From: Planctomycetota bacterium
GTDB taxonomy: Bacteria; Planctomycetota; UBA1135; UBA2386
Assembly: GCA_947444055.1 (NCBI GenBank)
Contig: CANEYR010000002.1
Location: 1 to 64,000, forward strand
Reading direction: 5' to 3'
DNA length: 64,000 nt
The position numbers and the translations under genes were made by a program. The notes under the pieces are model-generated. The model had not been told where the DNA came from. It did no database searches and worked only from the letters and a program-made list of their open reading frames with translations. Of this stretch, positions 1 through 9,101 are shown piece after piece (position 1 is the first letter of the stretch; every line of letters starts with the position of its first letter).

Positions 1-471
1 ATTGTCGGCGGCAAGCTGACGACGCATCGCTCCCTCGCCGAACGTGTCGTCAACGCCGTCTTTGCCCTGCACGAGGCGTCGCCGACGCGCACGTTGCCGT
101 TGCCGGGTGGGGATGGGCCGCGCGAAGTGACGGCGCCGTTGTGGTGGCGGCATGGCAGCCGAGTCGGTCTGCTGCGCGAGGCGATGCGCCAGAGCCCGGA
201 GCTGGCGTTGCCGCTGTGCCCGCATCGGTCGTTCCTCAAGGTCGAGCTCGCGCACGCGTTGCTGCACGACGGCGCCGTGACGTTCGCCGATGCGATGCTG
301 CGGCGCTTGGTGCACAGCTGCGGGCCGTGCCGCGACCGTTCGTGTCTACGCGCCGCCCACGCGCTGTTCGTGCAGTTTCGGCAGTGGCCAGTCGACGACG
401 ATTGCGAACGCACGATCGATGGCTTGCTCGCCGAGCTGCGTGTGCTCAATGGCGACTTCGAACTGAGGTGA
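1..471 (+). CDS. glpD: Glycerol-3-phosphate dehydrogenase, C-terminal part (5' end outside window)
   Basis: The reading frame is open from base 1 and ends at TGA 469-471, giving about 156 residues. It begins with I-V-G-G-K-L-T-T-H-R, which matches the conserved GGK(L/F)TTYR segment near the end of the FAD domain of aerobic glycerol-3-phosphate dehydrogenase. The rest fits the C-terminal helical DAO_C domain, including a Cys-rich stretch around residues 105-120 (H-S-C-G-P-C-R-D-R-S-C). The family enzyme oxidises glycerol-3-phosphate to dihydroxyacetone phosphate and passes electrons to the membrane quinone pool. The FAD-binding N-terminus lies outside the window, so completeness cannot be judged. 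It converges on the gene at 518-1630. Confidence 0.8.
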   Translation: MVGGKLTTHRSLAERVVNAVFALHEASPTRTLPLPGGDGPREVTAPLWWRHGSRVGLLREAMRQSPELALPLCPHRSFLKVELAHALLHDGAVTFADAMLRRLVHSCGPCRDRSCLRAAHALFVQFRQWPVDDDCERTIDGLLAELRVLNGDFELR

Positions 472-517
472 CGGCGTCTGGGTGACTGCGATCAGGTCAC
501 TGCAATCAGTCCACCGT

Positions 518-1630
518 TCAGCGAATGCAAGTGAACGAGCCGTCGTCGCCAAGCAGCGTGAACGCCGCGCGCTTGCCAACTGCCAGCGTGCCGAAGTCAG
601 CGCACTGCACGAGGGCGGCGGGGTTGCTGGCGGCTACGCGCGCCAGCGTCCAGGGGCCCGCGGTCTGGACGAACTGCAAAAAGTTGCGCGCCGCTAGCGC
701 CATCGTCAGCGCCGACCCGGCGAGCCTGCCGGCGCCGTCGCGCACGACCCCGTCCTTGGCGCGCACCGCGATGCCAGCCAACGAATAGTCGCCATCGGGC
801 ATGCCCGCGGCGCCGACCGCATCGCTGACCAGCACCAAACGATCGGGGCCGAGCACGCGGAAGGCGTTGCGCACCATCGCCGGATGCACGTGCACACCGT
901 CGACGATCAAGGGGCAGGTGACGCGCTCGTCGTCGAGCGCCATACCGGCGACGCCAACGTCGCGGTGGTGCAGCGGCCCCATGACGTTGAACAAATGGGT
1001 GACGGCCCGCGCGCCCGCATCGACGCAGGCGGTGAAGCCAAGGGTCTGGTCGCAATGGCCGAGCGCCACCGTCACGCCGGCTTGCACCAACTGCGCCGTG
1101 GCCGCGGCCGCACCGAGACGCGAGTGGGCCAGCGTGACCAACCGCAGCCGCCCGTTCGCCGCCGCTAGCAATTGCTGCACACGCAGTGTGGTGGGATCGA
1201 CGAAACAGCTGGCATCGTGAGCGCCGGGGGCTTGCAGGAACGGCCCTTCGAGGTGAAGGCCGAGCGGTTCGGCGCCCTGCCCGTGCCATCGCTCGATCCA
1301 GGCTGCGACCGCCGCGACCTGTTGCAGCAGTCGATCCCAAGGGGCCGTGATCAACGTGGGCAAGAACGCCGTCGCCCCGCCGCGAAAGACCGCCGCCGCG
1401 ACGATGTCGAGTGCTTCGCCGGTGGCTTCATCGACGCTGCGCCCGCCAGCGCCGTTGCACTGCAGATCGACGAACCCCGGCAGCAGCGTGCCGCGCAGGC
1501 GCTTCCCGTGTGGGCTCGCGGCCTGCTGATCGATGGCAACAATGCGGCCGTCGACGGCGGCGATGCGGGTGCCAGCTTGCACCGCGTGCGCCAGCACGGC
1601 GCGGTCGACGATCCATTCAGAGGCGTTCAC
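518..1630 (-). CDS. nagA: N-acetylglucosamine-6-phosphate deacetylase
   Basis: This 370-residue protein has the usual length for NagA. The metal-dependent amidohydrolase motifs are visible in order: L-H-L-E-G-P-F (about residue 124, metal-binding Glu), A-L-G-H-C-D-Q-T (about 188), T-H-L-F-N-V-M-G-P-L-H-H-R (about 211), I-V-D-G-V-H-V-H-P (about 241) and L-V-S-D-A-V (about 267, catalytic Asp). The enzyme removes acetate from GlcNAc-6-phosphate to give glucosamine-6-phosphate in amino-sugar catabolism and cell-wall recycling. The start is a GTG at 1628-1630, so the first residue is Met although the codon is not ATG. No nagB or PTS transporter lies next to it. It is transcribed divergently from the membrane protein at 1714. 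Confidence 0.92.
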   Translation of the reverse strand: MNASEWIVDRAVLAHAVQAGTRIAAVDGRIVAIDQQAASPHGKRLRGTLLPGFVDLQCNGAGGRSVDEATGEALDIVAAAVFRGGATAFLPTLITAPWDRLLQQVAAVAAWIERWHGQGAEPLGLHLEGPFLQAPGAHDASCFVDPTTLRVQQLLAAANGRLRLVTLAHSRLGAAAATAQLVQAGVTVALGHCDQTLGFTACVDAGARAVTHLFNVMGPLHHRDVGVAGMALDDERVTCPLIVDGVHVHPAMVRNAFRVLGPDRLVLVSDAVGAAGMPDGDYSLAGIAVRAKDGVVRDGAGRLAGSALTMALAARNFLQFVQTAGPWTLARVAASNPAALVQCADFGTLAVGKRAAFTLLGDDGSFTCIR

Positions 1631-1674
1631 GGGCCGAACGGTAGAAGGACCACTCGCTCGCCGCCAGCGTGGCG

Positions 1675-1703
1675 GTGACCTTGGGGCGCGTCTCTACTAG
1701 CAT
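1675..1703 (+). promoter_or_regulatory. Candidate sigma-70-type promoter for the 1714 gene
   Basis: A GTGACC (1675-1680) and a TAGCAT (1698-1703) are separated by 17 bases in the short divergent region, just before the ATG at 1714. This is a by-eye match. It would give a leader of only a few bases, so the true start of transcription may differ. Confidence 0.25.
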
Positions 1704-1713
1704 CGCTTTGTCG

Positions 1714-3210
1714 ATGCGCCTCATTCCCCTGTGCTTCCTCGTGGTCTGTGGTGCGCTCACTGGGTGGCTGGTGCCGGGCCTCGTGCCGCTGGGCCTGCGC
1801 GAGCCGCATCTGCACGAACAGGACTTCCTCTTGGCACGCAAGGACGGGCAGCCGGCCGAGATCACCCCGGCGCGCTGGATGTTCTTGCCGTTCCGCTTTG
1901 CGGACTTCAACCTGCAGATGGACATCGAGCTCGGCGAAGGCGTCGACCTCGATCTGTTGGTGCGGCAAGTCGAACCGCGCTTGGTTAACGAGCAGTTGTT
2001 GCCGTTCCACGGTCGCTTCTCGGCATTGCGGGTGTCCACGGTCGCGGCCGGACCCGGTTGGCGAACGCGCGACGAAGCGCTGCTGGGGCCGCGGAGTGGC
2101 GGCGTCGAAGTGGCACCCGGCCTGACGTCGACGGTGTGGATCGAAGGACGTGGTCGTCAACTGCGCGCGAACGTCGCCGGCAAGGCGCAGCCGCTGTTCG
2201 TCGCCGACGATGAGTACGGCATGTTTGCGTTCGCCGTGCGCGGCGGCAAAGCGGTCGTGCACAACCTGGTGATCAAGAATCTCGGCCAGCCGCAGGCGTG
2301 GCTGTGGTCGCGTTGGACTTGGTCGGCGTTCGGCGCGATCGGTGCCGTGTTGCTGGCATTGGTGGGCCGTGGTGCTGGGTTGCGTGAAGGACGGTTCCTC
2401 GCGGGTCTGCTGGGGCCCCTGCTGGCGTGGTTGCTGGTGCGCAATGTGCCAATGGATCTCGGGCTGCCGGATCTGCGGGCGATGGCGTTGCTGCTGCTCG
2501 CGTGTTTGCTGGCGATGAGCGTGTGGCTGCGCACCTGGCGGCTCTTGCTGTTGTTGCTCGCGATGGGTGGCACGCTCGAAGTGGCGCACCGGTTGCTCGC
2601 TCGTGACCACAGCCCGATGGATGCGCTGTTCGGTCCTTTGGCCGGCGCGCAACTCAGTGAAGGGTTGGCGCAGATGGTGCGTGGTCCCGGCGGGCTGCAT
2701 GACGTTGGCCAGCCAGGCAAGCGCGTGTTCCTGCTTGGTGGGCAACTGCTCTACGACCGCGGCCAGCCGGGCGAGCATCTCGAACTGCTGGTCGGGCGCG
2801 AACTGCGCGCGGCGACGCGGCAGCCCGTGGTTGTGCCGTGTCCGCAGACTGCCGATGGGTACGCGGCGCAACAGTGGCGGTTGTTTGAGGCGTGCTATGT
2901 GGGCTTCCAGCCGGCGGTGGTGGTGTTGGGGGTCGGGCGCGATGAAATGGCGATCGAGTCGGCCACTGATCAGCGGCGTTCGTCGCCCGAGCAATTGCGT
3001 TCGACGTTGCTGGCAGCGCGCGCGTACGGCGAACGCAGCAAGTGCAAGCTGGTGCTGTTTGCCGACAGTGGGCTGCCGGGCGAACTGCTCGCGGCCCTGC
3101 GCGAGGCGGAGGCGACCGGTGTGCCGCTCGTGGTGGCGCGCGATGGCGCGGCGCCGGCTGACTTGGCGAAGCAACTGGCGACAGCGATCCTGCCGTTGCT
3201 GGCCCCGTGA
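1714..3210 (+). CDS. Polytopic membrane protein of unknown function, possible SGNH-hydrolase-like C-terminus
   Basis: I do not recognise a named family. From the ATG at 1714 the protein has 498 residues and begins with a hydrophobic leader (M-R-L-I-P-L-C-F-L-V-V). An in-frame start at 1669 would add 15 non-hydrophobic residues, so 1714 is preferred. Residues 15-190 look like an exported beta-rich domain. Residues 200-300 contain about four membrane segments rich in Leu. Residues 335-498 form an alpha/beta domain containing R-V-F-L-L-G-G, a V-V-V-L-G-V-G-R-D-E segment and a final V-V-A-R-D-G. That order loosely resembles GDSL/SGNH lipase-like domains seen in planctomycete membrane proteins, but the catalytic Ser and His are not clear. 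The stop overlaps the GTG of the next gene, so the two are probably co-translated. Confidence 0.75.
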   Translation: MRLIPLCFLVVCGALTGWLVPGLVPLGLREPHLHEQDFLLARKDGQPAEITPARWMFLPFRFADFNLQMDIELGEGVDLDLLVRQVEPRLVNEQLLPFHGRFSALRVSTVAAGPGWRTRDEALLGPRSGGVEVAPGLTSTVWIEGRGRQLRANVAGKAQPLFVADDEYGMFAFAVRGGKAVVHNLVIKNLGQPQAWLWSRWTWSAFGAIGAVLLALVGRGAGLREGRFLAGLLGPLLAWLLVRNVPMDLGLPDLRAMALLLLACLLAMSVWLRTWRLLLLLLAMGGTLEVAHRLLARDHSPMDALFGPLAGAQLSEGLAQMVRGPGGLHDVGQPGKRVFLLGGQLLYDRGQPGEHLELLVGRELRAATRQPVVVPCPQTADGYAAQQWRLFEACYVGFQPAVVVLGVGRDEMAIESATDQRRSSPEQLRSTLLAARAYGERSKCKLVLFADSGLPGELLAALREAEATGVPLVVARDGAAPADLAKQLATAILPLLAP

Positions 3211-3644
3211 ACGCGCTGCTGCCGCAGCTGGCGCAATGGTTGGCAGCGCAGGCGGGCGATGCGGATGCCGCGAGTCCGGCGGCGGTGCAGCGGCGCCAGG
3301 CGGTGATGGCGATGCGTGCGGCGAATGAGTTGCTACGTGCCGTGGATCAGGCGGCGGCGGCGACACTGCTGCTGCCGAGCTCGGTCGTGGCCGAAGTGGA
3401 CGTGGCGCACGCGCTGGCGCTGGCGGCGATGGCGACGGAGCCGAGTGCGCGTTCGCTCGCGGCGACCGCGTATGACCGGCTGCGAATGCTCGCTGGCAAG
3501 CCGCAGAAGTTCGGCACGCAGGTGACGCTGGTTGAGGGTCATGCCGAACTGTGGCCGGTCGACCCGACGACTACCGATAGCGAGCGCGCCAAGTGGGGCT
3601 TGCCAACGCTTGCCGAACTGCTGCGTCGCATGAGTTCGCGTTGA
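3207..3644 (+). CDS. Small protein, DUF6624-like
   Basis: This 145-residue protein starts at a GTG (3207) that overlaps the upstream TGA in a GTGA junction, indicating translational coupling to the membrane protein. The first 90 residues are Ala-rich and helical. The C-terminal half contains Y-D-R-L-R-M-L-A-G-K-P-Q-K-F-G-T-Q, then a W-P-V-D segment and an R-x-x-x-G-L-P motif. This pattern is seen in DUF6624 proteins, whose function is unknown. There is no signal peptide. The link to the upstream membrane protein is the main clue to its role. The family call is from memory of the motif. Confidence 0.7.
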   Translation: MNALLPQLAQWLAAQAGDADAASPAAVQRRQAVMAMRAANELLRAVDQAAAATLLLPSSVVAEVDVAHALALAAMATEPSARSLAATAYDRLRMLAGKPQKFGTQVTLVEGHAELWPVDPTTTDSERAKWGLPTLAELLRRMSSR

Positions 3645-3774
3645 TCCCACCGACATCGAGCCGCGGTGCCCGACGCCGAAGATCTGCAGGGTCGGGGCTG
3701 ATGGAGGAGCACCTCGGCCACACCGATGGCATGCCATGGCTTGGTGCCTTCGGCAGCCACTTGCCCAGGAGTCG

Positions 3775-6700
3775 TCACGATGCCGGTGCCGGGGCTGATG
3801 GTGGTTGGCGCCGCCACTTCCATTCCTCCACCGCACAGAACACGCACGGCACGATGAACAGCGTGATCAGGCTCACCGCCATGCCGCCCATCACCGGAAT
3901 GGCCATGGGCTTCATCACGTCGGAGCCGCGGCCGGTCGACCAGAAGATCGGCATGAGTCCGAACACCGAGGTCGCGATCGTCATCAGGCAGGGCCGGATC
4001 CGCTTCAGTCCGGCGTCCACGACCGCATCACGGATCTCCTGCGCGGAGGAGAACTGCCGATCCTTGAACACGCCTTCGAGGTAGGTGGCGATCACGACGC
4101 CGTCGTCGTCGACGACACCGAACAGCACGAGGAACCCGACCCAGACCGCGACGGACAGGTTCACACCCCACAGCGCGAGCATCATGAACCCGCCGCTCGC
4201 CGCCACGAGCACGCCGAAGAAGATCACTGGCGCGATCCACCACCGGCGAAACCCGAGGTAGAGCATCACGAACATGATCCCGAGCGTGATCGGCACGAGA
4301 ACCTGCATGCGCGCCGTGGCGCGGACCTGGTTCTCGAACTGCCCCGACCATTCCCAGTAGTAGCCGGCCGGCAGCTGCAGACGACCGTCGGCGAGCGCCT
4401 GCTGCAACAGGGCCTCGGCATCCTGCACGACGCTGACTTCGTCGCGGTCGCGCGTGTTCATCGTCACGTAGCCGACGAGCAGGCCGCGCTCGCCCTTGAT
4501 CTCCTGTGGACCGAGCACCGTCTCGATCGTGGCGAGCTGGACGAGTGGCACCTGGGCACCGTTGGCGGCCGGCACATTGGTGCGCTCGATCGCGGCGAGG
4601 TCTTCGCGGAAGTCGCGCGCCAACCGCACGCGGATCGGGTAGCGCTCGCGGCCTTGCACGGCCTCCATGAGGTTCATGCCGCCGAGCGACATCTCGACGG
4701 TGTCCTGCACGTCGCGGATGTTGACGCCGTAGCGGGCGATGCGGTCGCGGTCGATCGTGATCTGGATGTAGGGCTTGCCGACGATGCGGTCGGCGACGAT
4801 GTCGGTGGCGCCCGGCACCTCGCGCAGCAACTGCTCGATCTGCAGGCCGAGGCGCTCGATCTCCTTCAGGTCCGAGCCGTAGATCTTGACGCCCATCATC
4901 GCCCGGAAGCCCGTCTGCAGCATCACGAGGCGCGTCTGGATCGGTTGCAGCCACGTCGGCAGCACGCCGGGGATGGCCGTGCGTTCCTGCAGCTCGGTCA
5001 GGATCTCGTTCTTGGTGATGCGTCGCTCTTCGGGCCAGGCCCACGCGAGCGGCGCCTTGAGCCAGCCGGGCCAGTCGCCGAAGAACCGCTCCACCGGGTG
5101 CGTGCGCCACTCCGCCTCCGGCTTGAGGATGACGATCGATTCCATCATGCCGATCGGTGCCGGATCGAGCGCCGACTCCGCGCGGCCGATCTTGCCGACC
5201 ACGGACTCCACTTCCGGCACGCTGGCGATGGCGAGGTCCTGCTTGCTGTTCACCTCCACGGCTTGCGCGAGCGAACCTTGCGGCAGCAGGGACGGCATGT
5301 AGAGGAACGAGCCTTCGTCGAGCGGCGGCATGAACTCGCGGCCGAGTCCGGGCAGGATCCGGACCTCCCCGGTCACGACGAGGCCCGCGGCGACTTCTGC
5401 GTCGCGCTCGCGGGGCTCCTGGCGGCGCCACAGCATGCGCGAGGACTCGCTGCCGTCCTTCTGCCGCACGCTCTGCCACCGCAGTTGCGCGAGTTCGAGC
5501 AGCGGACGCACCACCGGCGCGCCAGGCGGCGCATGCATCAGACGCTGCAGCTCGGGCGATGCGTTCTCGCTCGCAAACAGGTTCGCGAGAGCCTCGACCG
5601 GGTAGAGCGTGCGCGCCACCCCGAGCCACACCGACATCCCCGCGAACAGCACGAGCAAGGGCGCCACGAGGAACAGTTTCTTGTGCGCGAGCACCCACCG
5701 CAGCGCCGGGACGTAGACCCTCGCGACGACGCGCGACACGGGGTTGGCCTCGAGCGGCAGGAAGCGCTCCTTCGTCATGCGCACGACGCAAAGGGCGACA
5801 CCGATGCCCACCGCTCCCGCAATCAGCCAGCCGCGGTCGTGGCCGGTGCCGAGACCCCACCGGAAGACGGCATGCGTCGCGAGCATAGCGAGCAGGCCGA
5901 TCCCCACCGCGACGGTGAGCGTGACACCGCGCCGCCACTGCACCGGGCGGAACAGCAGCCAGCACAGGAACGGCACGAGCGTGATCGCCAGCACCACCGA
6001 GGCGCCGATCGCGAACGTCTTCGTGTACGCGAGAGGCTGGAACAGCTTGCCTTCCTGGCCGGTCAGGAAGAACACCGGAATGAACGACACGATCGTGTTC
6101 ATGACGGCCGTGACGATCGCTCCCGCGACTTCGGTGGCGCCCTCGTAGACGAGTCCACGGTGCCCTTTCGTGCGCATCTCCTCCGGCGTGGCCGCGGCCA
6201 GCCGGCGGTAGATGTTCTCGACCATGATGATGCCCATGTCGGCGACGTCGCCGATCGCGATGGCGAGGCCGGCGAGCGACATGATGTTGCTGTCGATCCC
6301 GAACACGTACATCAGCAGGAACGAGGTCGCGATCGCGAGCGGCAGCGTCGGCAGCACCGCCAGGGTGGTGCGCAGGTGCATCAGGAAGAACAGGATCACC
6401 AGGCTCGCGAGCAGCACCTCCTCGAGCAGCGCTGTCCGCAGCGTGTCGATCGTCTCCTCGACGATCGTCGCGCGATCGTAGAACGGCACGATGCTGAGCT
6501 TCGACTCGCGCCCATCGGCCAGTTTCTTGCTCGGCAGACCGGGCGCCAATTGCTCGAGCTTCTGCTTCACGCGCGCGAGGACGTCGCGGGGGTTCTCGCC
6601 GTAGCGCATCAGTACGACGCCGCCGACCGCCTCGACGCCCGCCTTGTCGAGCGCACCGCGGCGGAAGTCCGGCCCGAGCTGCACCGTGGCGACGCTGCGC

Positions 6701-7467
6701 AGCAAGACCGGCGTGCCACCTTCCTCGCGGATCACCACCTTCTCGAGGTCCTCGACCGTCTTCACGAAGCCGATGCCGCGGATGAAGAACTCGATGCCGG
6801 CGTTCTCGATGACCTTGGCGCCGACGTCGATGTTGCTCTTGCGGACGGCGTCGTAGACGTCCATCAACGTCACGCGCTGGGCGCGCATGCGGTCGGGATG
6901 CAGGTCGATCTGGTACTGCTGGACGAAGCCGCCGATGCTCGCAACCTCGCTGACGCCTTCCACCGCCTGCAACTGGTAGCGCACGTACCAGTCCTGCACG
7001 GAACGCAGTTCCGCGAGATCGAAGCCCTCGCCTTCGATCGTGTACCAGTAGATCTGGCCGAGCGCCGTCGCGTCGGGACCGAGCACCGGCACCACGCCCA
7101 TCGGCAGGCGCTGCTGCGCCACGTTCATGCGCTCGAGCACGCGCGAACGAGCCCAGTAGTAGTCGACGTCGTCCTTGAAGATGACGAAGACCATGGCGAA
7201 GCCGAACCCCGACATCGAGCGGATCGACTTGACGCCGGGCGTGCCGGTGAGGCTCGTGGTCAGCGGGTAGGTGACCTGGTCGTCGACGTCCTGCGGGCTG
7301 CGTCCGGCCCAGTCGGCGTAGACGATCACCTGCTTCTCGCCGATGTCCGGGATGGCGTCGACCGGCGTGTTGCGGATCGCCCACCAGCCGGCAGCGCCGA
7401 GCCCGACGATCGCGAGGACCATCAGGAACGCGTGGTCGAGGCACCAACGGATGACGGCGTTGACCAT
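3775..7467 (-). CDS. cusA: Heavy-metal RND efflux pump, inner-membrane subunit (CusA/CzcA type)
   Basis: This 1230-residue protein is longer than the roughly 1040-residue E. coli CusA but keeps the whole HME-RND layout: an N-terminal membrane helix, porter domain, a first helix bundle with the G-D-V-A-D-M-G-I-I-M-V-E-N segment near residue 405, a second porter domain with G-R-E-F-M-P-P-L-D-E-G-S-F near residue 710, and a C-terminal helix bundle. The Met-rich cleft (M-P-P-L-D-E-G-S-F-L-Y-M) fits copper or silver export by proton antiport across the cell envelope. The extra length comes from additional residues around 520-700. It begins 11 bases after the chimeric gene at 7479-8942, so the two form one operon. 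The gene appears intact, but the neighbouring periplasmic and outer-membrane partners look defective. Confidence 0.93.
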   Translation of the reverse strand: MVNAVIRWCLDHAFLMVLAIVGLGAAGWWAIRNTPVDAIPDIGEKQVIVYADWAGRSPQDVDDQVTYPLTTSLTGTPGVKSIRSMSGFGFAMVFVIFKDDVDYYWARSRVLERMNVAQQRLPMGVVPVLGPDATALGQIYWYTIEGEGFDLAELRSVQDWYVRYQLQAVEGVSEVASIGGFVQQYQIDLHPDRMRAQRVTLMDVYDAVRKSNIDVGAKVIENAGIEFFIRGIGFVKTVEDLEKVVIREEGGTPVLLRSVATVQLGPDFRRGALDKAGVEAVGGVVLMRYGENPRDVLARVKQKLEQLAPGLPSKKLADGRESKLSIVPFYDRATIVEETIDTLRTALLEEVLLASLVILFFLMHLRTTLAVLPTLPLAIATSFLLMYVFGIDSNIMSLAGLAIAIGDVADMGIIMVENIYRRLAAATPEEMRTKGHRGLVYEGATEVAGAIVTAVMNTIVSFIPVFFLTGQEGKLFQPLAYTKTFAIGASVVLAITLVPFLCWLLFRPVQWRRGVTLTVAVGIGLLAMLATHAVFRWGLGTGHDRGWLIAGAVGIGVALCVVRMTKERFLPLEANPVSRVVARVYVPALRWVLAHKKLFLVAPLLVLFAGMSVWLGVARTLYPVEALANLFASENASPELQRLMHAPPGAPVVRPLLELAQLRWQSVRQKDGSESSRMLWRRQEPRERDAEVAAGLVVTGEVRILPGLGREFMPPLDEGSFLYMPSLLPQGSLAQAVEVNSKQDLAIASVPEVESVVGKIGRAESALDPAPIGMMESIVILKPEAEWRTHPVERFFGDWPGWLKAPLAWAWPEERRITKNEILTELQERTAIPGVLPTWLQPIQTRLVMLQTGFRAMMGVKIYGSDLKEIERLGLQIEQLLREVPGATDIVADRIVGKPYIQITIDRDRIARYGVNIRDVQDTVEMSLGGMNLMEAVQGRERYPIRVRLARDFREDLAAIERTNVPAANGAQVPLVQLATIETVLGPQEIKGERGLLVGYVTMNTRDRDEVSVVQDAEALLQQALADGRLQLPAGYYWEWSGQFENQVRATARMQVLVPITLGIMFVMLYLGFRRWWIAPVIFFGVLVAASGGFMMLALWGVNLSVAVWVGFLVLFGVVDDDGVVIATYLEGVFKDRQFSSAQEIRDAVVDAGLKRIRPCLMTIATSVFGLMPIFWSTGRGSDVMKPMAIPVMGGMAVSLITLFIVPCVFCAVEEWKWRRQPPSAPAPAS

Positions 7468-7478
7468 GGCGGTCGCGG

Positions 7479-8942
7479 CTAGCGCTTGTGACCGGCGTGT
7501 TCGTCGGGCTTGGCGTCGGCTGCGGGCTTGACCGGTGCCGCCTTGCCGGGTGCCGTTGGCGTCGTCGTGCCGCCGTGCTGGTGCCCCATGCTGGCGTGCA
7601 GCCCGCCCGGGTAGAGCAGGCTCGGATCGCCATTGATCTGGAATTGGCTGTCGATCAGGAAGTTGCCGCGCGTGACCACGCGCTCACCCTCGGTGAGCCC
7701 GGAGCGAACCGGATAGAACGCTCCGGCGCTCGGCCCGAGCGTCACCTGGCGCGGTTCGAACAGCCCCTTGGACTTTTCGACGTAGACGAGTTTGCGCATG
7801 CCGCTGTCGAGCACGGCGGACTTCGGAATGGCGAGCGGGCCGTTGACTGCGACCACCGGCTGCCCTGCTTCGAGCACCATCTCACAGACGGGGCACTTCC
7901 CGGGCTGGGCGTAGGTTTTCTCGCCCTCGCACTTCATTGGGCACTGGAACTTCGGCGTCGCCGCGGGATCCACGGGTGTGGCGGTCGCCGGCGCGCCAGG
8001 GACCTGCTCGAGCGGCATCCCGCAGCTCGGGCATGCCCCCGCTGCGTCCTGCAACACCTGCGGGTGCATCGGGCAGGTGAACTTGCCCTCGACACCGGTC
8101 GGCGTGGTCTCGCCATCGGCCCCGAGCGCCGCGTGGTTGCGCAGCAGGGCGGTCTGCAACAGAGCGTCCGCGGACTCGGCTTCAGGCGAAGACTCGAACG
8201 TCGTGGGAACGGGCGGGTCGGGGTCTGTTGGTCGCAGGCCGAGTGCGGCTTTGAGTTCGGCGAGCAGCGGCAACCGCGAATCCTCGAGGTTCTCGATCTG
8301 CGTGCTCACCTGATCCCTTTCGATCTGGGCGCGCAGCACATCTTGCAAGGTGACGCGGCCGGCAGCGTTCTGCTGCTGCGCCAGCTGCTCCAGATTCTGG
8401 AGCAAAGTCAGAGTCTCGCGCTGCACGCGCAGGTTCTCCTCTAGGAAGTGGAGGCGGTAGTAGGCGGTCTTGACCGCGACGGCCGTGCGCAGGATCGCCT
8501 GTTCGAAGCCGAAGTAACTCGCCTGGCTCTCCTCTGCCGCAGCCGCCCCGGCCGCGGCGAGCTTGCCGGGCCCTGGGAAGTCCATCATCAGCCCCGGCAT
8601 CAGGGCTTCGAGCATCCGGGTGATGTCGGCCTCGAACGTGAGTCTCGGGTCGGGCCGCGACCGCGCGACGGTGATCCCTTCAACGGAGGCAGCCCATGCA
8701 TAGTAGGCCGCTTCGACGCGCGGGTTCTTGAAGACCGCGAAGCGCAGATAATCATCGAGTGACGATGCCGCGGCGAGCGCAGGCAGGTCAGGCTTGGCGT
8801 CGCCCGGCCGATAGGCTCTGCGCACGTGCTCGAGGTCCTCGCGTGCCCGTTGTTCGCCGGGGGCCGGCGTACCGACGCAGCTCGACGCGAGAGCCATGAG
8901 CACGCCGGCGGCAGTAACGGCCATGGTCCGCGTGCTCTTCAT
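7479..8942 (-). CDS. Chimera: N-terminal half of an outer-membrane efflux factor joined to metal-binding and C-terminal parts of a CusB-type fusion protein
   Basis: From the ATG at 8942 the protein has 487 residues and begins with a lipoprotein-like signal ending L-A-S-S-C (Cys 22). Residues 60-275 are TolC/CusC-like (coiled segments, V-K-T-A-Y-Y-R-L, then Q-Q-N-A-A-G-R-V-T-L-Q-D-V-L-R-A-Q). Just after the start of the second repeat, near N-H-A-A-L-G-A, it changes to two heavy-metal-binding domains (F-T-C-P-M-H-P-Q-V...C-P-S-C-G-M and F-Q-C-P-M-K-C...C-P-V-C-E-M, about 287-355). Residues 369-435 are the last domain of a CusB-type adaptor (I-P-K-S-A-V-L-D-S-G...G-N-F-L-I-D-S-Q). The second half of the outer-membrane factor and the hairpin, lipoyl and barrel domains of the adaptor are absent. 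A longer start at 9023 is possible. This looks like an in-frame deletion across cusC-cusB. An assembly error is the main alternative. Confidence 0.8.
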   Translation of the reverse strand: MKSTRTMAVTAAGVLMALASSCVGTPAPGEQRAREDLEHVRRAYRPGDAKPDLPALAAASSLDDYLRFAVFKNPRVEAAYYAWAASVEGITVARSRPDPRLTFEADITRMLEALMPGLMMDFPGPGKLAAAGAAAAEESQASYFGFEQAILRTAVAVKTAYYRLHFLEENLRVQRETLTLLQNLEQLAQQQNAAGRVTLQDVLRAQIERDQVSTQIENLEDSRLPLLAELKAALGLRPTDPDPPVPTTFESSPEAESADALLQTALLRNHAALGADGETTPTGVEGKFTCPMHPQVLQDAAGACPSCGMPLEQVPGAPATATPVDPAATPKFQCPMKCEGEKTYAQPGKCPVCEMVLEAGQPVVAVNGPLAIPKSAVLDSGMRKLVYVEKSKGLFEPRQVTLGPSAGAFYPVRSGLTEGERVVTRGNFLIDSQFQINGDPSLLYPGGLHASMGHQHGGTTTPTAPGKAAPVKPAADAKPDEHAGHKR

Positions 8943-9101
8943 CGCGCGCATGTTGCTCGCCGCTTGCGGAGCGAGCAACCGGATTGGCAGCCTGCACTCG
9001 GGCGTCGATGGAAGGTCATTCACTCCGCTGACCGAACGACGGGGTGCAGTCGGTTGTTTCGTGGGCTCAAGTGCGTAGCCGTGGGCCCACGCAACCTCGC
9101 G

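Noticed and set aside
3805-7482. 1225-codon plus-strand frame opposite cusA
   Set aside because: It is rich in Arg/His/Asp with no motif and is the complement of a clearly real pump gene; GC-rich codon bias keeps the antisense frame open.
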